The translations under genes were made by a program, and so were the position numbers. A stretch of 64,000 nucleotides of DNA, taken from positions 11,335,427 to 11,399,426 of the forward strand of contig NC_079910.1 of NCBI RefSeq assembly GCF_024868665.1. The letters are read 5' to 3'. Source of the stretch: Triplophysa rosa (Eukaryota > Chordata > Actinopteri > Cypriniformes > Nemacheilidae). The notes beneath the pieces were generated by a model. That model saw only the letters and a program-made list of their open reading frames with translations, had not been told where the DNA came from and ran no database searches. Below, piece after piece: positions 44,901 through 57,673 of this stretch; positions within the stretch are counted from its first letter, which is position 1; every line of letters begins with the position of its first letter.

Positions 44901-46330
44901 TTATTAGATATGTTTGTTGTGTCATGTTTGAAAATACTAGTGTCAACAATCTGCATCTACATGAGTTAACAGAATTAAAATTTGGTTAAGATGAGTCTCT
45001 CGAAACTCACAAATACTCGCAAAACTATTTCAAATAATTGTCAAATTATTTGCAGAAGTTTTGTGTGTTGATATTTTTATCAAAGTACTGTATGAGTAGG
45101 ATTAATTGTTTTATGTTTATGAATTCGCAAAACATTTTTTTTATTTAATCTCTGACACAGGTATGTACAATACCATACTGTAAGTGATACCCGTATGGTT
45201 TCACAAAGCATAAAAAGTAAACAGATCGTATATATGTGATCTATCGTTTTCTCAGAGAGTTTGTATGTTTTTCTGTAGGATAAAAAAGCAAGTTGGGACA
45301 GGGAAATGTAAATATAATGTGTGTGCTTTACCTTTGCCTGATATATATAAGATCTTGGCGTCTTAGTCACATGGGTGGAAGATGTAGATAGCACATACAG
45401 GAATTAGCTATCATATTTAAATAAGCTTTTTAATGTATCAGCTATTTTTTATACATACTGAACCATACTTGGTATTATTGAACCAAAAAAACCATGAGAT
45501 TCCATCAATTGCAGAATTACAAGGTTGACTGTTGTTTCATATCATATCAGAGTTATGTTGTATCTATAGTTCACAACATATATGGCGAACTTTTTAAAGT
45601 CAGAGAAAGGGTCTTTTGGCAGCATATAGCCTACAGTATGTTTTTTTCTAAAGGAGCAACGAATATGGTTGAATGCCAAAAACCTGTCAGTCAATGCTCG
45701 CTTTGAATGATTTACTTTATTACAAAATGAACCTTTTAGACATTTCCTTATTCATTCAAATGTTATCAGTGAGTTAATAGTACAGCAAGTTGGTACAATA
45801 TGGCAGCGGCTCAGTTTTGCCCTAAACTAAAAAAAGCCAAGTATTGTTACAGTCAATTGAATATAAGACGAGAAAAGAATTTTATCTTCCTGTGAACTAT
45901 CCCTTTAATAAGTTATGCATTAATATTGAGCTCTCTTTCGTCTGAGTTAGACATTAATACTTTACATTTCATTCTCATTTAAATGTTTTATGTAAGACGT
46001 TATGTAGATGTTTTATTTACTTTATTGAGCAGTAGAGACAGAAGATGTGTACACTATATTACAATTCTATCAGCAATAACAGAAAACACACACAAGGTAT
46101 GGAAGTTCATGATTGACATGCTGGTTAACAATAATTCGATTTTCAACTCTATTACAGAGAGATGCTGTTGTTAGACGTCTTCAGTTAAACATCTCATTCA
46201 GGTTTTTACCCCCGAGGTCAGAGGGTTGTATTGGAAAAGAGGGGTTGTGTGTGTGGTCAGAAAGAAGCGAAAGCAAAAACTGCCCCCCACTATACCCCTT
46301 AACCAGTTCAACGCCCCCCTAAAGAATGGT
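42000..46330. other. AT-rich stretch without recognised genes
   Basis: Open frames are short and lack family signatures. It is probably intronic or upstream sequence of the laminin gene. Confidence 0.4.
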
Positions 46331-46339
46331 TCAGTGCAT

Positions 46340-46625
46340 TCCCTCAGCCTGGAGACGGCTGCCCCCTTTCACGCACTGGCTTTTAAGAGTGACAGCTGAA
46401 TTTGAATGAGAATCGCTCTCCGTTCAGCCCATTGCTGTGGTGACGGGGTGGGGGAACGGCTCCTTGTTCACTCTGATTGGCTTATGCCGTTCATTCTGCT
46501 TTTTTTTGTCTGAAAAGGCCAGTTGTGCTTGTGAAGTTTTTTCTGTGCTTAACTTTGCACACTCAGACTCATTTTTATACACACTGGGTCTTCCCTGCAC
46601 GGAGGGATTTTATCAACTTGGTTGC
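46340..46625 (+). promoter_or_regulatory. Candidate promoter and first exon (laminin beta gene, option B)
   Basis: GC-richer patch with a CCAAT-type box in TCTGATTGGCTTA (about 46481), a TATA-like TTTTTATACAC (about 46571-46581) and, 45 bases later, a donor GTTGC|GTGAGTAC at 46625/46626. This spacing suits a short untranslated exon starting near 46605. It could be an alternative promoter to option A. Confidence 0.35.
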
Positions 46626-47584
46626 GTGAGTACTATATCTCTTCTATTGTAAATATAATCTTTTTGATAAAGACTCGGAGACCCTGTCAGGTAGTATATA
46701 CAGATGTAGACGATGCACTGGCTTTATTTTCCGCTTTGACTCTGGTATGTATCTGTAATTCTTATGACTTCATAGTTATGCCTTTTATCTGTATCTGTTT
46801 TCATGTTCTTTGATTTGACAGTGTCATGTTGTGTTCTTTATCTATATGGCATGATGGCTGAATGCCCTGTGATGTCCTATCAAGGCAGATTTTGCACATT
46901 TTTGTGCATGTGCCATAGCCATATAATTGTGAAAATCACAGTTGGCATGAACTTACTTTATTAAAGATGCTGTTTTTATGATAAGCCATTATCAATGGTT
47001 TTAAGTAATAGTTCTCTGTTGCATATATAAGTGAAATAAGCTGCTCTTTGTTGTAGTGAAGTGAGTACAAGAGGATTTTGTGGCAGTGAAATGTTGAGTG
47101 GTGTTGGTACTGAAGTACGGAGGCTGTGTGGGAAACTGGGGCTTATGGTATTGTGTGCTATAGCTGACTAGCATCCAGGGGCCCAGTGCTCCTCTCATGA
47201 GCTCACACGCTCAGCATCCCCTCAGATAAACGCAGCCCTCAACACACATCCTCATGTCTTTAGTGAAATGTATTGAATTATCCAGTTAATTCTTTTTTTA
47301 TTGCTCTTAGAGGATCAAATTGTGTATTTTGTCTTTGATTCGAGTCGACTATACAGTGGCAACAAGGAATGATGTGTACAAATTTGTTTACAGTTAGAAT
47401 AGCACCGCATATGAAATGGTGACCCCGATTTGACCTCTTAAGCCTTAAACAAATTTGCATATCGCTGCTGTCCCTCTTAAACCTCAAATCTCCATATTTT
47501 GTTTGGTTTTTGTGCATAAATTATTATTAGTCACGCATGTTTGTCACTGAGTTTTGTAAATATCTAATGAGTGAAAAGTATTTA

Positions 47585-47700
47585 AACGTGCTTGTCAACT
47601 TTGACAACACAGTATTTAATCATTTTAAAAGTACAGTGTTTTTCCATTTCCTGAAAAACAACGAATTTGGACATCCGAGGTTTGGAAGAACAGCGTTGAT
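47585..47700. repeat. Dispersed repeat, member 1
   Basis: Contains 'tgtcaactttgacaacaca', 'agtacagtgtttttccattt' and 'acgaatttggacatccgagg'. It matches 56817-56935 closely. No ends were defined. Confidence 0.65.
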
Positions 47701-48124
47701 ACATTTGTTGTTTGCAGGTCTTGCTGTTTTTCCTTGTATTCGCTTTATAATGTAACACTGTTTATGCATTAATTACTGGAGCACAGATAAACTTGTATAA
47801 TAGAGCAGTGCATTCTGGGTAAGCACAAAATGAGCATGATCCACCGAATGATGACTTTCAATAGTCTGAGTTTAATGGAGTCACTACATTGACCTTGAAT
47901 TCTAAGTGCTGTTTTTTATTGATTGTGTCCTAAACCCATGCTGTGTAAATGCTCACTTAAGCATTATTGGAATTTTTGGAGTTATTAAAAGCTAAACCAA
48001 TTTAACTTAGGATATAATAAATACTTTGTGGTTGTTGATAGATACATCTAGTCCTCCTTTATTAAAAAACTAAAGGTTATAGATGTGAGGTTTATGATGA
48101 TATACAAAATTTAATCTGTATTGC

Positions 48125-48560
48125 ACAGTGCTCTGGAATACTTAAATCTGATTGGCCAGTTATTCTCTATCCAATAACAGCCGCTCAAAACGAATAACAC
48201 AGAGTCATCTGGGCACTGTGATTTTTTTTGAAAGGTGCAGTTTAATATTACACACACATTTAATTTAAAAATGCCTTTTTAATAACGTATATTAGATTAA
48301 AGTTATGAAACCAAACTATATGTTCGTCTTGGTTAATCTGTGTGTTTTGCCTCTTCCTCGCAAAAGGGTTCTGGAAAAGTTTGGATTCATTACAAATAAG
48401 CTAATCAAATATTTCAAACCAACATTTCATGTTCAGTAACTTACATATATAGGTAAACGAGATAAGTAAAGAAATAAGCAAGATCAGTAATCAATAAAAT
48501 ACAACATCGCGATGTCAAGGTTTATTCTGCGAAAACAACTGACTGTCTGTAATCTCTTAC
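48125..48560. repeat. Relative of the 'GATTCTGATTGGCC' repeat
   Basis: Has GTGCTCTGGAATACTTAAAT, followed by CTGATTGGCCAG, and 'tcatgttcagtaactta', parallel to the copy at 34045-34540, though diverged. Confidence 0.45.
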
Positions 48561-48646
48561 GTATAGTTTTAGATGTATTTTTCCAAACATTTTTTGTTGT
48601 ATTTCAGGTGTCTGGATATCAGCTGCTAATGTGATAACCGGTGATA

Positions 48647-51600
48647 ATGACCAGATATTTGAGTATCCTCATTCTAGGTAAGCCACATATTACATTCAGC
48701 ACACTTAAACAAACATGGTGGTCATTTTAACTCTGCCTTCCAGACATCAGACAGAAAGTCTGGATCATAAAACCACTGATGACAACTCGGATAATCCAAT
48801 GTGATTATCAAAATCAGAATCTCCAGTGAGATGAACATGCATATGTAAGCATATTGGTTGCTATTTTCAATTTGAAATGCAATCCGCAAAATGGCAATGC
48901 AGTATGTAAAATGACAATGCATTTGTATATTTAAATATACATTCGAAATAACATATGTACAACATTAAGTGCAAAATGAAAATAAAAATTAAATTATATC
49001 AATTACATTTGTCAGTTCCTACACTAGTTTTAAAATGTTATTTAAATGGATATTTTTAACGCTCTTTAAGTTGCAAAATGAAAATGAAAATGCATTCCCC
49101 GGATTGATTATATATGTTTAAGATAGCAAAAACTGTAGCAAAATTAAAATTCTAATGTTATTTTCCCTAAATGCATTAACATTAACAGGTTGAACATTTG
49201 GGATTACATTTTCATTTACACACAGCGCGTTGGGTGCTGCAAAATTCAATGTAGACTTGACAATGCATTTCGAGCTGGCCACGCCCCCTCCCCGGTACAG
49301 CGTCATTGCGTGAAGGCGGAGCCAGCATCGCTCGTTATGTGCATGGATGTGCGGCTGCAGAGCTGATAAAAACATTTAATCTCTTGCACACGAATTGGAG
49401 CACAAAGACAAAAATTACTTACGTGTTTTTTAAGATGATTACATGTCTGTAGAAGATAGAACTAGTAGCTACATTGCTAGAACATCTCGTAGAGAATTCT
49501 CTGCTTTATCAAGCGGTGAGCGCGCCTGTTGAATGTCTCATAATCACTATAATTTGACTTTCTCGTACGCGGTTCATCATGAACACATTCAGTATTTTGA
49601 TTATTGTCTTTTTTGTCACAATATCTTCACACAATCGTTCAGAAATGGTCATTTTGTGAGACCACTCTTCAGTAACTGTACAATCACAAACACGATCCAT
49701 CCACATGAAAAAACACCTGTCTGTACTGTGCTACTTTCGTGCTGGAGGCAGTGTAAAGGGAGAGATTATGCACAAATATACATAAACACTGCCAAAGTGG
49801 AGAACTTACAATACACAATTGCATTGTCATTTTACATACTGCATTGCCATTTTGCGGATTGCATTTCAAATTGAAAACAGCAACCAATATGCTTCCATAC
49901 ATGCAGGGTATAAGCTTCTTAAAGAGAGTGAAGTTCAAAACCCACAGACCCCCACCTGTTTCCTCATGCGGGAGGTCTTTCATGGTAGCTCCAACGAGAG
50001 TCCTTTTCAACACGGAACAATCTAGAGTTAAACAACAAAAACATGACCAGCCTGTTACCCTTTCTCTTCTGTAGCATCTGGACTTATCCTTTCTCTTATT
50101 TAACTCACTCAAGAGCAATAATCAGAGGTATTGTGTTTGCCGCTTTGTGTGTCATAATGAAACCGTACACCTGGACCAAACGCCGCTCAACAAGCGAGGA
50201 AAGGTTCCTTCAGCGTTTGCACTAGGCTTGGGGATGATGAATAGCTGTGACGGCCACCCTAAACAAGCTCGCATGGACACGTGGGGCAAACGATTCAGTA
50301 CACAGTGTTTGGCCATGTTAGTGCCACTATAAGATTTGCTTATTTGTTTAGTGCATTGAGTGCTAAAACAATGCAAATAAACAACACATTCATCAAACCC
50401 AATTCGCTTTTAGAGATTTTTGTGTTAGGGCATATCAGAAATGTGAGGATGTTCTCTGCCTTTGTTTTACCCACGGACTCTTTCTGTCTCATGGCATGTC
50501 ACCTATTGTTTACTTTCACATTGCTTTTACTCCCAGTCGTAATGTGATAATCTGCTATTTCCCAAACACAGCATAAGTATTTAATCTCTCCCAAGGGGGC
50601 TGTGTAAAGGTGAACAGAGACAGCTGAAAGAAGATTCTTTATTATTTCACGCTTATGATTTACGGTACATAAGTTTCTGCAAGTGCTTCGGACACCTTTA
50701 GCCCTTGAGCTCTTGCAGGTGATGCAGGTTAAAGTCTAGTCTGACACATTTTTTTGATAAAAATGTCAATTTTGTCACAATACAAATACAAGTCTCAATA
50801 TAGACTTTCAGAATGCAAAATTTATACAAAACCCTGTATAATCTTCTATTGGTCACACGTCCTAATGTGATATATTCGGAGGTCAGAGTTCACCAGACTT
50901 GAACTCAGCAAAATTTTTGCATGAACGTTTCTGATTTGCCACATGATTGTATGAACAGACTGTGCTGTGGCATTATAAGTCTCGCTCATTAACAGTAACG
51001 AATAAAAGCTACACAAAAATATTTTAATTATTAATGTAAAATAGCAAATTCAAACAACGATGAAACAAAATGTACTAAAATATTAGGTAACGCTTTAGAT
51101 TACGGCCCGCAATGTACCGCATAATTAAACAGGATTTACAGCGTAAGTAATTGTAAAAATAATGTACCTCTACAGTACATATCTGTAGATAAAGCGGAAC
51201 AATATGTAAAATTTGGGGAATAAAGGGGTAAGAGTTGGGAAAATTAAAAAAATATTTATGAGGGAACTGCATTCCATATTAACTCAAAATATTAACATTG
51301 ATTTTGTACGTTACACATTAAAACTCATTAAAATAACTCATAATAACTCATAATTAAAAGAAATGATTTGTGACCAACAATCCTAAAATCAATCAAATAA
51401 AAATTAATCCTAAAGTCAAAACTCAAAAGTCAAATTTACAGTTGACAGACTGCGTGCTTCATTCTTGCTGTCACATAATTTCCCCTTATTTCGTGTTTGC
51501 TATAATAATGAAATAAGAATCTCGTACTTAATTAATATCCAAAGTAGCTTATTTATGGGTACATTGCAATTACAAAAATGTAGTGTGTGTTCACGCTAAG

Positions 51601-54600
51601 ACTGATGTATAGCAAACTGCAGGTCATGCATACCATGTAATATTTAAATAGTTACCCCTTAGTTTTAAAATACTTAAAGTATAAAGTTTTTTTTTAATTT
51701 TCTGACTTCTTCCCCAAACTTTGCATATTGTTCCCCTTTACCTACAGATATGTACTGTAGACGTACATTATTGTTACAATTAGTTACACTGTAAATTCTG
51801 TTTAACTATGCAGTACGTTGCGGGCCGTAATCTAAAGCGTTACCAAATATTACAGTATTAATTGTTTGTTGATGGTAAAAAATAAATGCTGTTCCTTTAA
51901 CATAGAATTTGTGTAAACTTTGACTGTAAGGGGCGATTCACATTTCGCGTCTAAAACTGCATGGAAAACGCGAGCCGCACTGCTTTCTCGTGCGGTCTGA
52001 AAAGTTGAAATATTTTCATCTTGATGCTGCACCGACGCGCATAGGAAACTGGGAGTGTCGCACTGCATGCTCTTCGCTTTTTATTTCACCAGGATCCTTA
52101 TGTACTCAATCATCACTCGTTTATCCAGACGAATAACTGTGTTAAATTACTACACTTAAAAGATTAAATTAATGGAAAAATGGAATGGAAATCAACAAAT
52201 CCTGTTGAGCTGTCTGGGCATCATACTGGTGCACTGTTCTATACAACAGAAATATGCTTTCTGTTCATTAAAGATGTTAGAGTTGTGAAAATGTGAACAT
52301 TTCAGCTCAGTGACTCATGATATTGGGATGCCGATGTAGAGGGTGAGAAAGTGTCACCGATGTTTTTGGAATAATAGAGCAGAGGTTTATGGATGGATCT
52401 GGTACAGCCTAGTCCCAGACACACCTGTTCTGATATTGATATTGAATCCCTAAGGAATGTGAAATGGGCAATTCCATGCTAATGTCAACCTTAAGTTGAA
52501 GTTTTTAATCAAAGGCTTTCACCATACTGATAGGTCAGATGTCAATATTTGGTGCTTTAATGTGAAATCCTTTGTTGTTGTTGTTGTTGTTGTTTTAAAG
52601 CATAGCTTTCCAAAGTCTGGTAAGTGAATTGTCACATAACAGAATTGTCATATTCATAACAGTAAATATTTCACATAAAAAAATGTTCTGTACACAGCCA
52701 TCCCTTCTCAGTTTGTTGGGTATTATTGCTTCTGGGTTTTACATTTGAATCCTACAAAGTATGTTGTCTCTCAAAAACGTATGTCCTTTTTGTCACATAC
52801 ACAATGCATGAATTTTTCTCTCTTTTAAAATAGAAAACTCGTGCATAGACTGATATTTTTCTGATGTCTGCACTTTATCATCAGGGCTTTGGTCAAATAT
52901 AAACAGATGATTTGGTATATTGGTAATGAATACATTCTCTGAAAATGTATATTTAAGTTTTGACTGAAAATGTCACCTCCATATCGCTGGAATTGCACTA
53001 ATCTGAATATGTTTTATTCATCTGAAGTGTGACCATGTGTGATATTCTAGATATTATTTGTCTTTTGACACTTTGTTTCTGTCAGTCTGAAAGCAGTGTT
53101 TAACTTTTATTGTAGCCAGAATTCAGAGCATGAGTGGAATGTTGTGGAAATTATAACAGCCTTAGGTGTGTGAGTTCCGTAAGTGACTTTTTAAAAACAC
53201 ATTTAAGTAGTGGCTTGGAAAACCTTTTTTTTTTTTCATTTTAAGGCCCCAGTAAAAAGCATGCCAAAAACAACTCAATGGACACATTTTAATGGGTTTG
53301 GAATAACATGAGGGTACGTAAATGATAACAGAATTCAATTGCTAATTCTGACAGAGAACACAGACTCATGTTGTTATTGGCACAAGAATGTTCTTTGGCA
53401 CAACGTTTTTTCGGGATCTGTAAGCTTATGACTCAATGTGGGTCAGAGAGACTATTTGTTAATGATTGGACAAAGGATATGATCAAGGTGTGTGTGTTTA
53501 CATTGCGTTTATTACACGGCTCATTTGAATGCTTGATTCTGATTGGCCAGTCTGATTGGCCAGTCCCAACTGTTGTTATTTTCAAATAACAACTGCTCAA
53601 AATTAATAACACCCTGTAACCCGGAGGTTAAAAATATTAAAAATATTTCAAATTCACATTTTATGTCCAGTTTTTTTCTCATGTGGCAAGTAGCCGTGTA
53701 ATAAGTGGGATAATGTACAAGGAACCGGCTGCCTGTACATTATCCCTTACATAATGAAATGTCACACTCTGGCCTACATTGCATATAGACAACATCTATA
53801 GGTCTACAAGCTTTAAGATGCAATGTTTAGACCTTCTGGGGCTATGGACACAAGCAGTGTATTCTACCATTATCGGCTGGATCTATATAGAGAAATGATC
53901 TACAGATAGTGATTCTGTTTAATTTCAAACAAAAATCTCTACCATGCTTTGTCTGTGCCTGCATGTTCAATATCTGATTTTAAATCACATTCCAGTGAAG
54001 GGTTTCACTGTTGACTGAATTTTTTACTTGATGCATTATTTCTCCTTATTATAACATGGCTCTCTGGAATACTTGATTCTGATTGGTCAGTTGGGACTTT
54101 GGGTGTATTCTTGTCTCCTGTTAAGGCCGGTAAATTGTGTATTTGACTGTATCTCATCACCCCGCTGGGTCTGAAGTTGTAAATAACGCTGTTTGGAGTT
54201 GATGGCAGGAAACAGCAGCTTCTTCTGCAGCAGTCTCAGCTGCGTTGTGACGGGCAGTGCGGCTTGTGGTGGCTTGTCCTTGACTTGAGGAATGCCATTC
54301 CTTAGCTACAGATGAACATTTTGTAAGAGCACGTGTCGGATGCTTTTACACCTGGAATTTTTCTCTTAATGAATGACATTTTCCTGGCATGCCATACCTG
54401 TGCTTCTGTTGCCCATCTGTCAGTGGAGTCAGAGACACTGTTGTTAGTGTGCAGGTTCAGACAACCTAACTGAGCAGATGTTTATTCTGGTTCTTGTTTA
54501 CAGTTTGTTCTATATTTAGTTATTTTACATTTGGAATTACAGCACTTGACACAAACAAAATTGCACTAACGCAATACTTGTTCAGCTAACCAGTAAAAAA

Positions 54601-57600
54601 TATAACAATACTTTATTAAAGTGGCCCTAACACACACGGTTTCTGCCAATCTCATATTAATCTTGAGTACCTATAGAGTAGTATTGCATACTTCATATCT
54701 TAGAAGAGTATTTAGTTTGATCACATTTATAAGAGATAGATACAGCTGTACGATTATTTCCGAAAGCATACAGCACGTGCGGGGGGGAGGGGTAGGCTGA
54801 ACTAAAGCATGTGCGCACCCATTGCCAACAAAACACAGACATCAGTTTCACTCACCACATCCGGTTCATGTCCGGCATCTTTTAGCGCTGGGACGGCTCC
54901 ACATATCAGTTTCAAACGATCTCCAAATCCAGCGTTATATCCACCGTTTATATAACATTCATCACCCAAATGCAGTGAACAAACAAACACCTGAACTTCA
55001 CCTCTCTCTCCTGCACACAAGTGAAAGTGATGTCTGCGCATGCTCCTTCTCCTGCTCTCCTTGCTGCCGCGTGGGCATGCCGCGTGCTTTTCCGGGAGAA
55101 TTGTCCAATAATGGACTAAGAAAAATTGTTACGAGACAGTTTTATGTTAAAAACTTTCAGAAACCTGTACGATCGCTGACAAGTTGAGAACTTTTGACAA
55201 GTTGACCATGTTAAGCATGAGAAGACAGCACGTTTAACATTGTAATGAAGTCAGAATGCATGACACACTGTTGCACCACCCCTTTAAAGCATTTGTATTG
55301 TATTGTACATTTGTGTCTTCGACAGACATTTCAGTTATGAGTACAAATTCGTTTTTTCCTCAAGATATCCCCAGACAATAAGATATCAGCAAAGTTTGTC
55401 TCAATGTCTTCAAGTGTCTTAAATTGCATTTAACTAATCTCAAGACATTTCTAGAATAAAGGGAATCTACCAGCACTGCATTAGATTTTCATCGCTTTCT
55501 TTTATTCTCTCCCCGTCTTTCTCCATCTCTCTCTCTTTTTCCAGGTCTGTTTTGACATATTGTGAGAGAACACACAATCTCGTTTTAGTCTTGCCAGTCA
55601 GAACAGGAGAAGTCACAAGGATAATGTGTTAAACACATCCATGACCTCAGGGAAGCTACATCAGTGTCGGGTCTCATAAGGCAGAAAACTGTTTGTGTGA
55701 CATGGGATTTACTGGTGTGTGTGGGGCCTGTAAAGAAGAACCACAGTCTATTCTTATGAAAGTTCTTCAGACTCCCGTCCTGTAATTATAAACATAACAG
55801 ATAGCCTCAAAAACAAGTAAGATGTCAAGTGAATGAAAGGGATGCATGGGAATCCCTATTGAAATGTTATTGCTCGGTGCTTGCTCTTTCAAAGCTCAAC
55901 AGTATTTATGGCAAGTTATTTCAATGTTTTGGTTGCTTCTCCTAAGGTTCCTTTGAAGAAATAAACATAGACACATAGTTATAGAGTATAGTACAGACAG
56001 TGTAAACTCGCCTAAAAGCACGTTTGAATTAAAACTTTTAACTGTATTTTTCTTATATGTACATTTCTCATTAATAAGTTGTTCATTGTCAGATTCTCAT
56101 GTTTAGATAGTCACGCCAGTCTAATCACCCTGTTCACAGCCTATAGCATAAATGTTGACTCAGGGTGAGTTGGATGTATGCAGACCCACATTCCAAAGAT
56201 CACGGCTTTTATTCTGTTAAGTGGAATTTTACTGTACGTGAGTTTTCACCATACTGTCAAAACATTCAGCTACACAATCTGCACGTACTGTACGTTAATG
56301 CTAGCCAATGGACTTTATGGCATCTGTTTATTCATATAATTGATATGAGGTGTGTACTGATACAGTCACAAGCTTACCTGCACGCTCATACGAGAACAAG
56401 ACTGACATATTTCACATAGTGTACTTTTGAACATCTATTTTCTTTACTCATGAGAACTAGGGCAGGGCAATGTAGCAAAATACATCTCTTTGTTTTTGCT
56501 TTTTAACAAAAAGTGTGATTTGTATACATATTCACATGTTTAGAAAATCGACAGATTAATGTTAGAAATAAAAATATCAACTTCAGTATCACGATCAGTA
56601 TCATGATCATGCATAAGCACATCTCGCTTAATTTTATACTGGCACCGGATTCATCAACATTATATAAATTGTGACTATTTAACATATCGTTGATGTCCTT
56701 CTAAACCTTGTATCTCAAGATTTCGTGATTTTTATTACAATTTTATTAAATGATTACTATTAGTCATCCTGTATGTTTGTCACTGGTTTTTTTCAAACCA
56801 ATAAAAGGTATTAAAAATGCCTGTCAACTTTGACATCACACTATTTAATCATTTCAAAAGTACAGTGTTTTTACATTTCCTGAAAAACAGCGAATTTGGA
56901 CATACAAGGTTTCGGAAGGACAGAGACGATATAGCCCCGGCCTACAGACAGCTGATCCATTTGATTTGTAATTTCAGTTAACGCTTTACAAGTACACTCT
57001 CATCTCTCATTCACTCTTATTATTCCTGTCTCATTTTCTTATGAGAATATAGAATTATTATTAAAAGTCAGTTGGGTCTGGAAAATGCTAAGGAGAAGAC
57101 CACCAAATCCACGAAGACCCCCCTACACACACACACCTGTACCTAACAATATCTGGTAATCCCATAATGATCTGTGTGGGTTTTGAAAGCCAGAAGCAGT
57201 GCATTTTGAGCCCTGCAGAGGTAACCATGTGGAACAAAGCCAGTTATTTTCCGACTCAATGGGAAACCAAACACTCTCACTTTGATTGTGCCGCCCGGAT
57301 GGGACACGTGAGGTCATCAAACAGAAGAAGCCGCACGGGTGTGCCTGTGCCAGTCCTTGACTGTGATGTGTGGTGTTTAAATACATGTATTTGTTTGGCT
57401 TTTGTACTGCATAATCTTAAAGAGGATAAAGTTCAATTGCATTCAGCTGTAAAACACAGTAACTTATTATTTCATCAACTTCCTGTCTGTGCTCTCTCTT
57501 AAGTTCTTCCAGTGGTGGCTCAGGAACTCCCCTCAGCCCCGCACGGCTGCATGGACGGTAGCTGTTACCCGGCAACAGGGAATCTTCTGATTGGCCGAGC

Positions 57601-57673
57601 TATTAACCTGACTGCAACCTCCACCTGTGGTCTGGATGGACCTGACCAATACTGCATTGTCAGTCATCTGCAG
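48647..57673 (+). CDS. lamb1: Laminin subunit beta (beta-1-like), 5' part only
   Basis: Two coding exons are visible. Exon 48608-48677 carries the ATG at 48647 and encodes [10 protein letters not shown] plus one base. Exon 57513-57673 continues in phase, giving [20 protein letters not shown] and then [20 protein letters not shown], ending IVSHLQ before GTAACT. The first residues form a short signal peptide with probable cleavage before QE. The second exon begins the laminin N-terminal (LN, domain VI) polymerisation domain; SCYPATG and YCIVSHLQ are hallmarks of beta chains. The remaining roughly 1700 residues must lie past the window's right edge. Laminin beta is a secreted basement-membrane subunit forming alpha-beta-gamma trimers. 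beta-1 is favoured over beta-2 or beta-4 by sequence impression and by nearness to pik3cg (as on human 7q). The 8.8-kb intron is filled with repeats. The start exon is inferred by phase and content; the LN exon is certain. Confidence 0.85.
48851..49895. mobile_element. Element with about 75-bp terminal inverted repeats
   Basis: The left end AAGCATATTGGTTGCTATTT and the following 60 bases reappear inverted at 49815-49895 (ends AAATAGCAACC-like, GCAACCAATATGCTT). The arms share AAATGCAATCCGCAAAATGG and GCAGTATGTAAAATGACA. The interior has no recognised transposase and includes a GC-rich patch (49270-49330). No clear target duplication. Confidence 0.7.
51086..51844. mobile_element. TIR element with perfect 8-bp target duplication
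   Basis: Starts GGTAACGCTTTAGATTACGG and ends CCGTAATCTAAAGCGTTACC, with long subterminal complementarity (about 180 bases each side, including GTACATATCTGTAGATAAAG against CTACAGATATGTAC). It is flanked by AAATATTA at 51078-51085 and again at 51845-51852. The duplication length suggests hAT or a related 8-bp family. It is non-coding and lies in the laminin intron. Confidence 0.85.
52572..52594. repeat. (TTG)n microsatellite
   Basis: Seven or more consecutive TTG units. Confidence 0.9.
53505..53755. repeat. Short copy of the 'GATTCTGATTGGCC' repeat
   Basis: Starts TTTATTACACGGCTCATTTG and ends near GTACATTATCCCTTAC. It carries a local duplication of the CTGATTGGCCAGT motif. Internally deleted relative to 34045-34540. 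Confidence 0.65.
54616..55287. mobile_element. Inverted-repeat element with TTAA tips
   Basis: Starts TTAAAGTGGCCCTAACACAC and ends ACACTGTTGCACCACCCCTTTAA; the tips are imperfectly complementary. The interior is GC-rich around 54780-55110 (GTGCGGGGGGGAGGG, GCTGCCGCGTGGGCATGCCG). No transposase was seen. Confidence 0.5.
56817..56935. repeat. Dispersed repeat, member 2
   Basis: Closely matches 47585-47700 in the same orientation, including 'cctgaaaaacagcgaatttg'. Confidence 0.65.

Noticed and set aside
49684..50118. 144-codon minus-strand open frame
   Set aside because: Overlaps the inverted repeat of a transposon, has no recognisable domain, and no splice context.
54780..55110. GC-rich patch as a gene promoter
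   Set aside because: It lies inside an inverted-repeat element with TTAA tips and no gene follows it; more likely part of the repeat.
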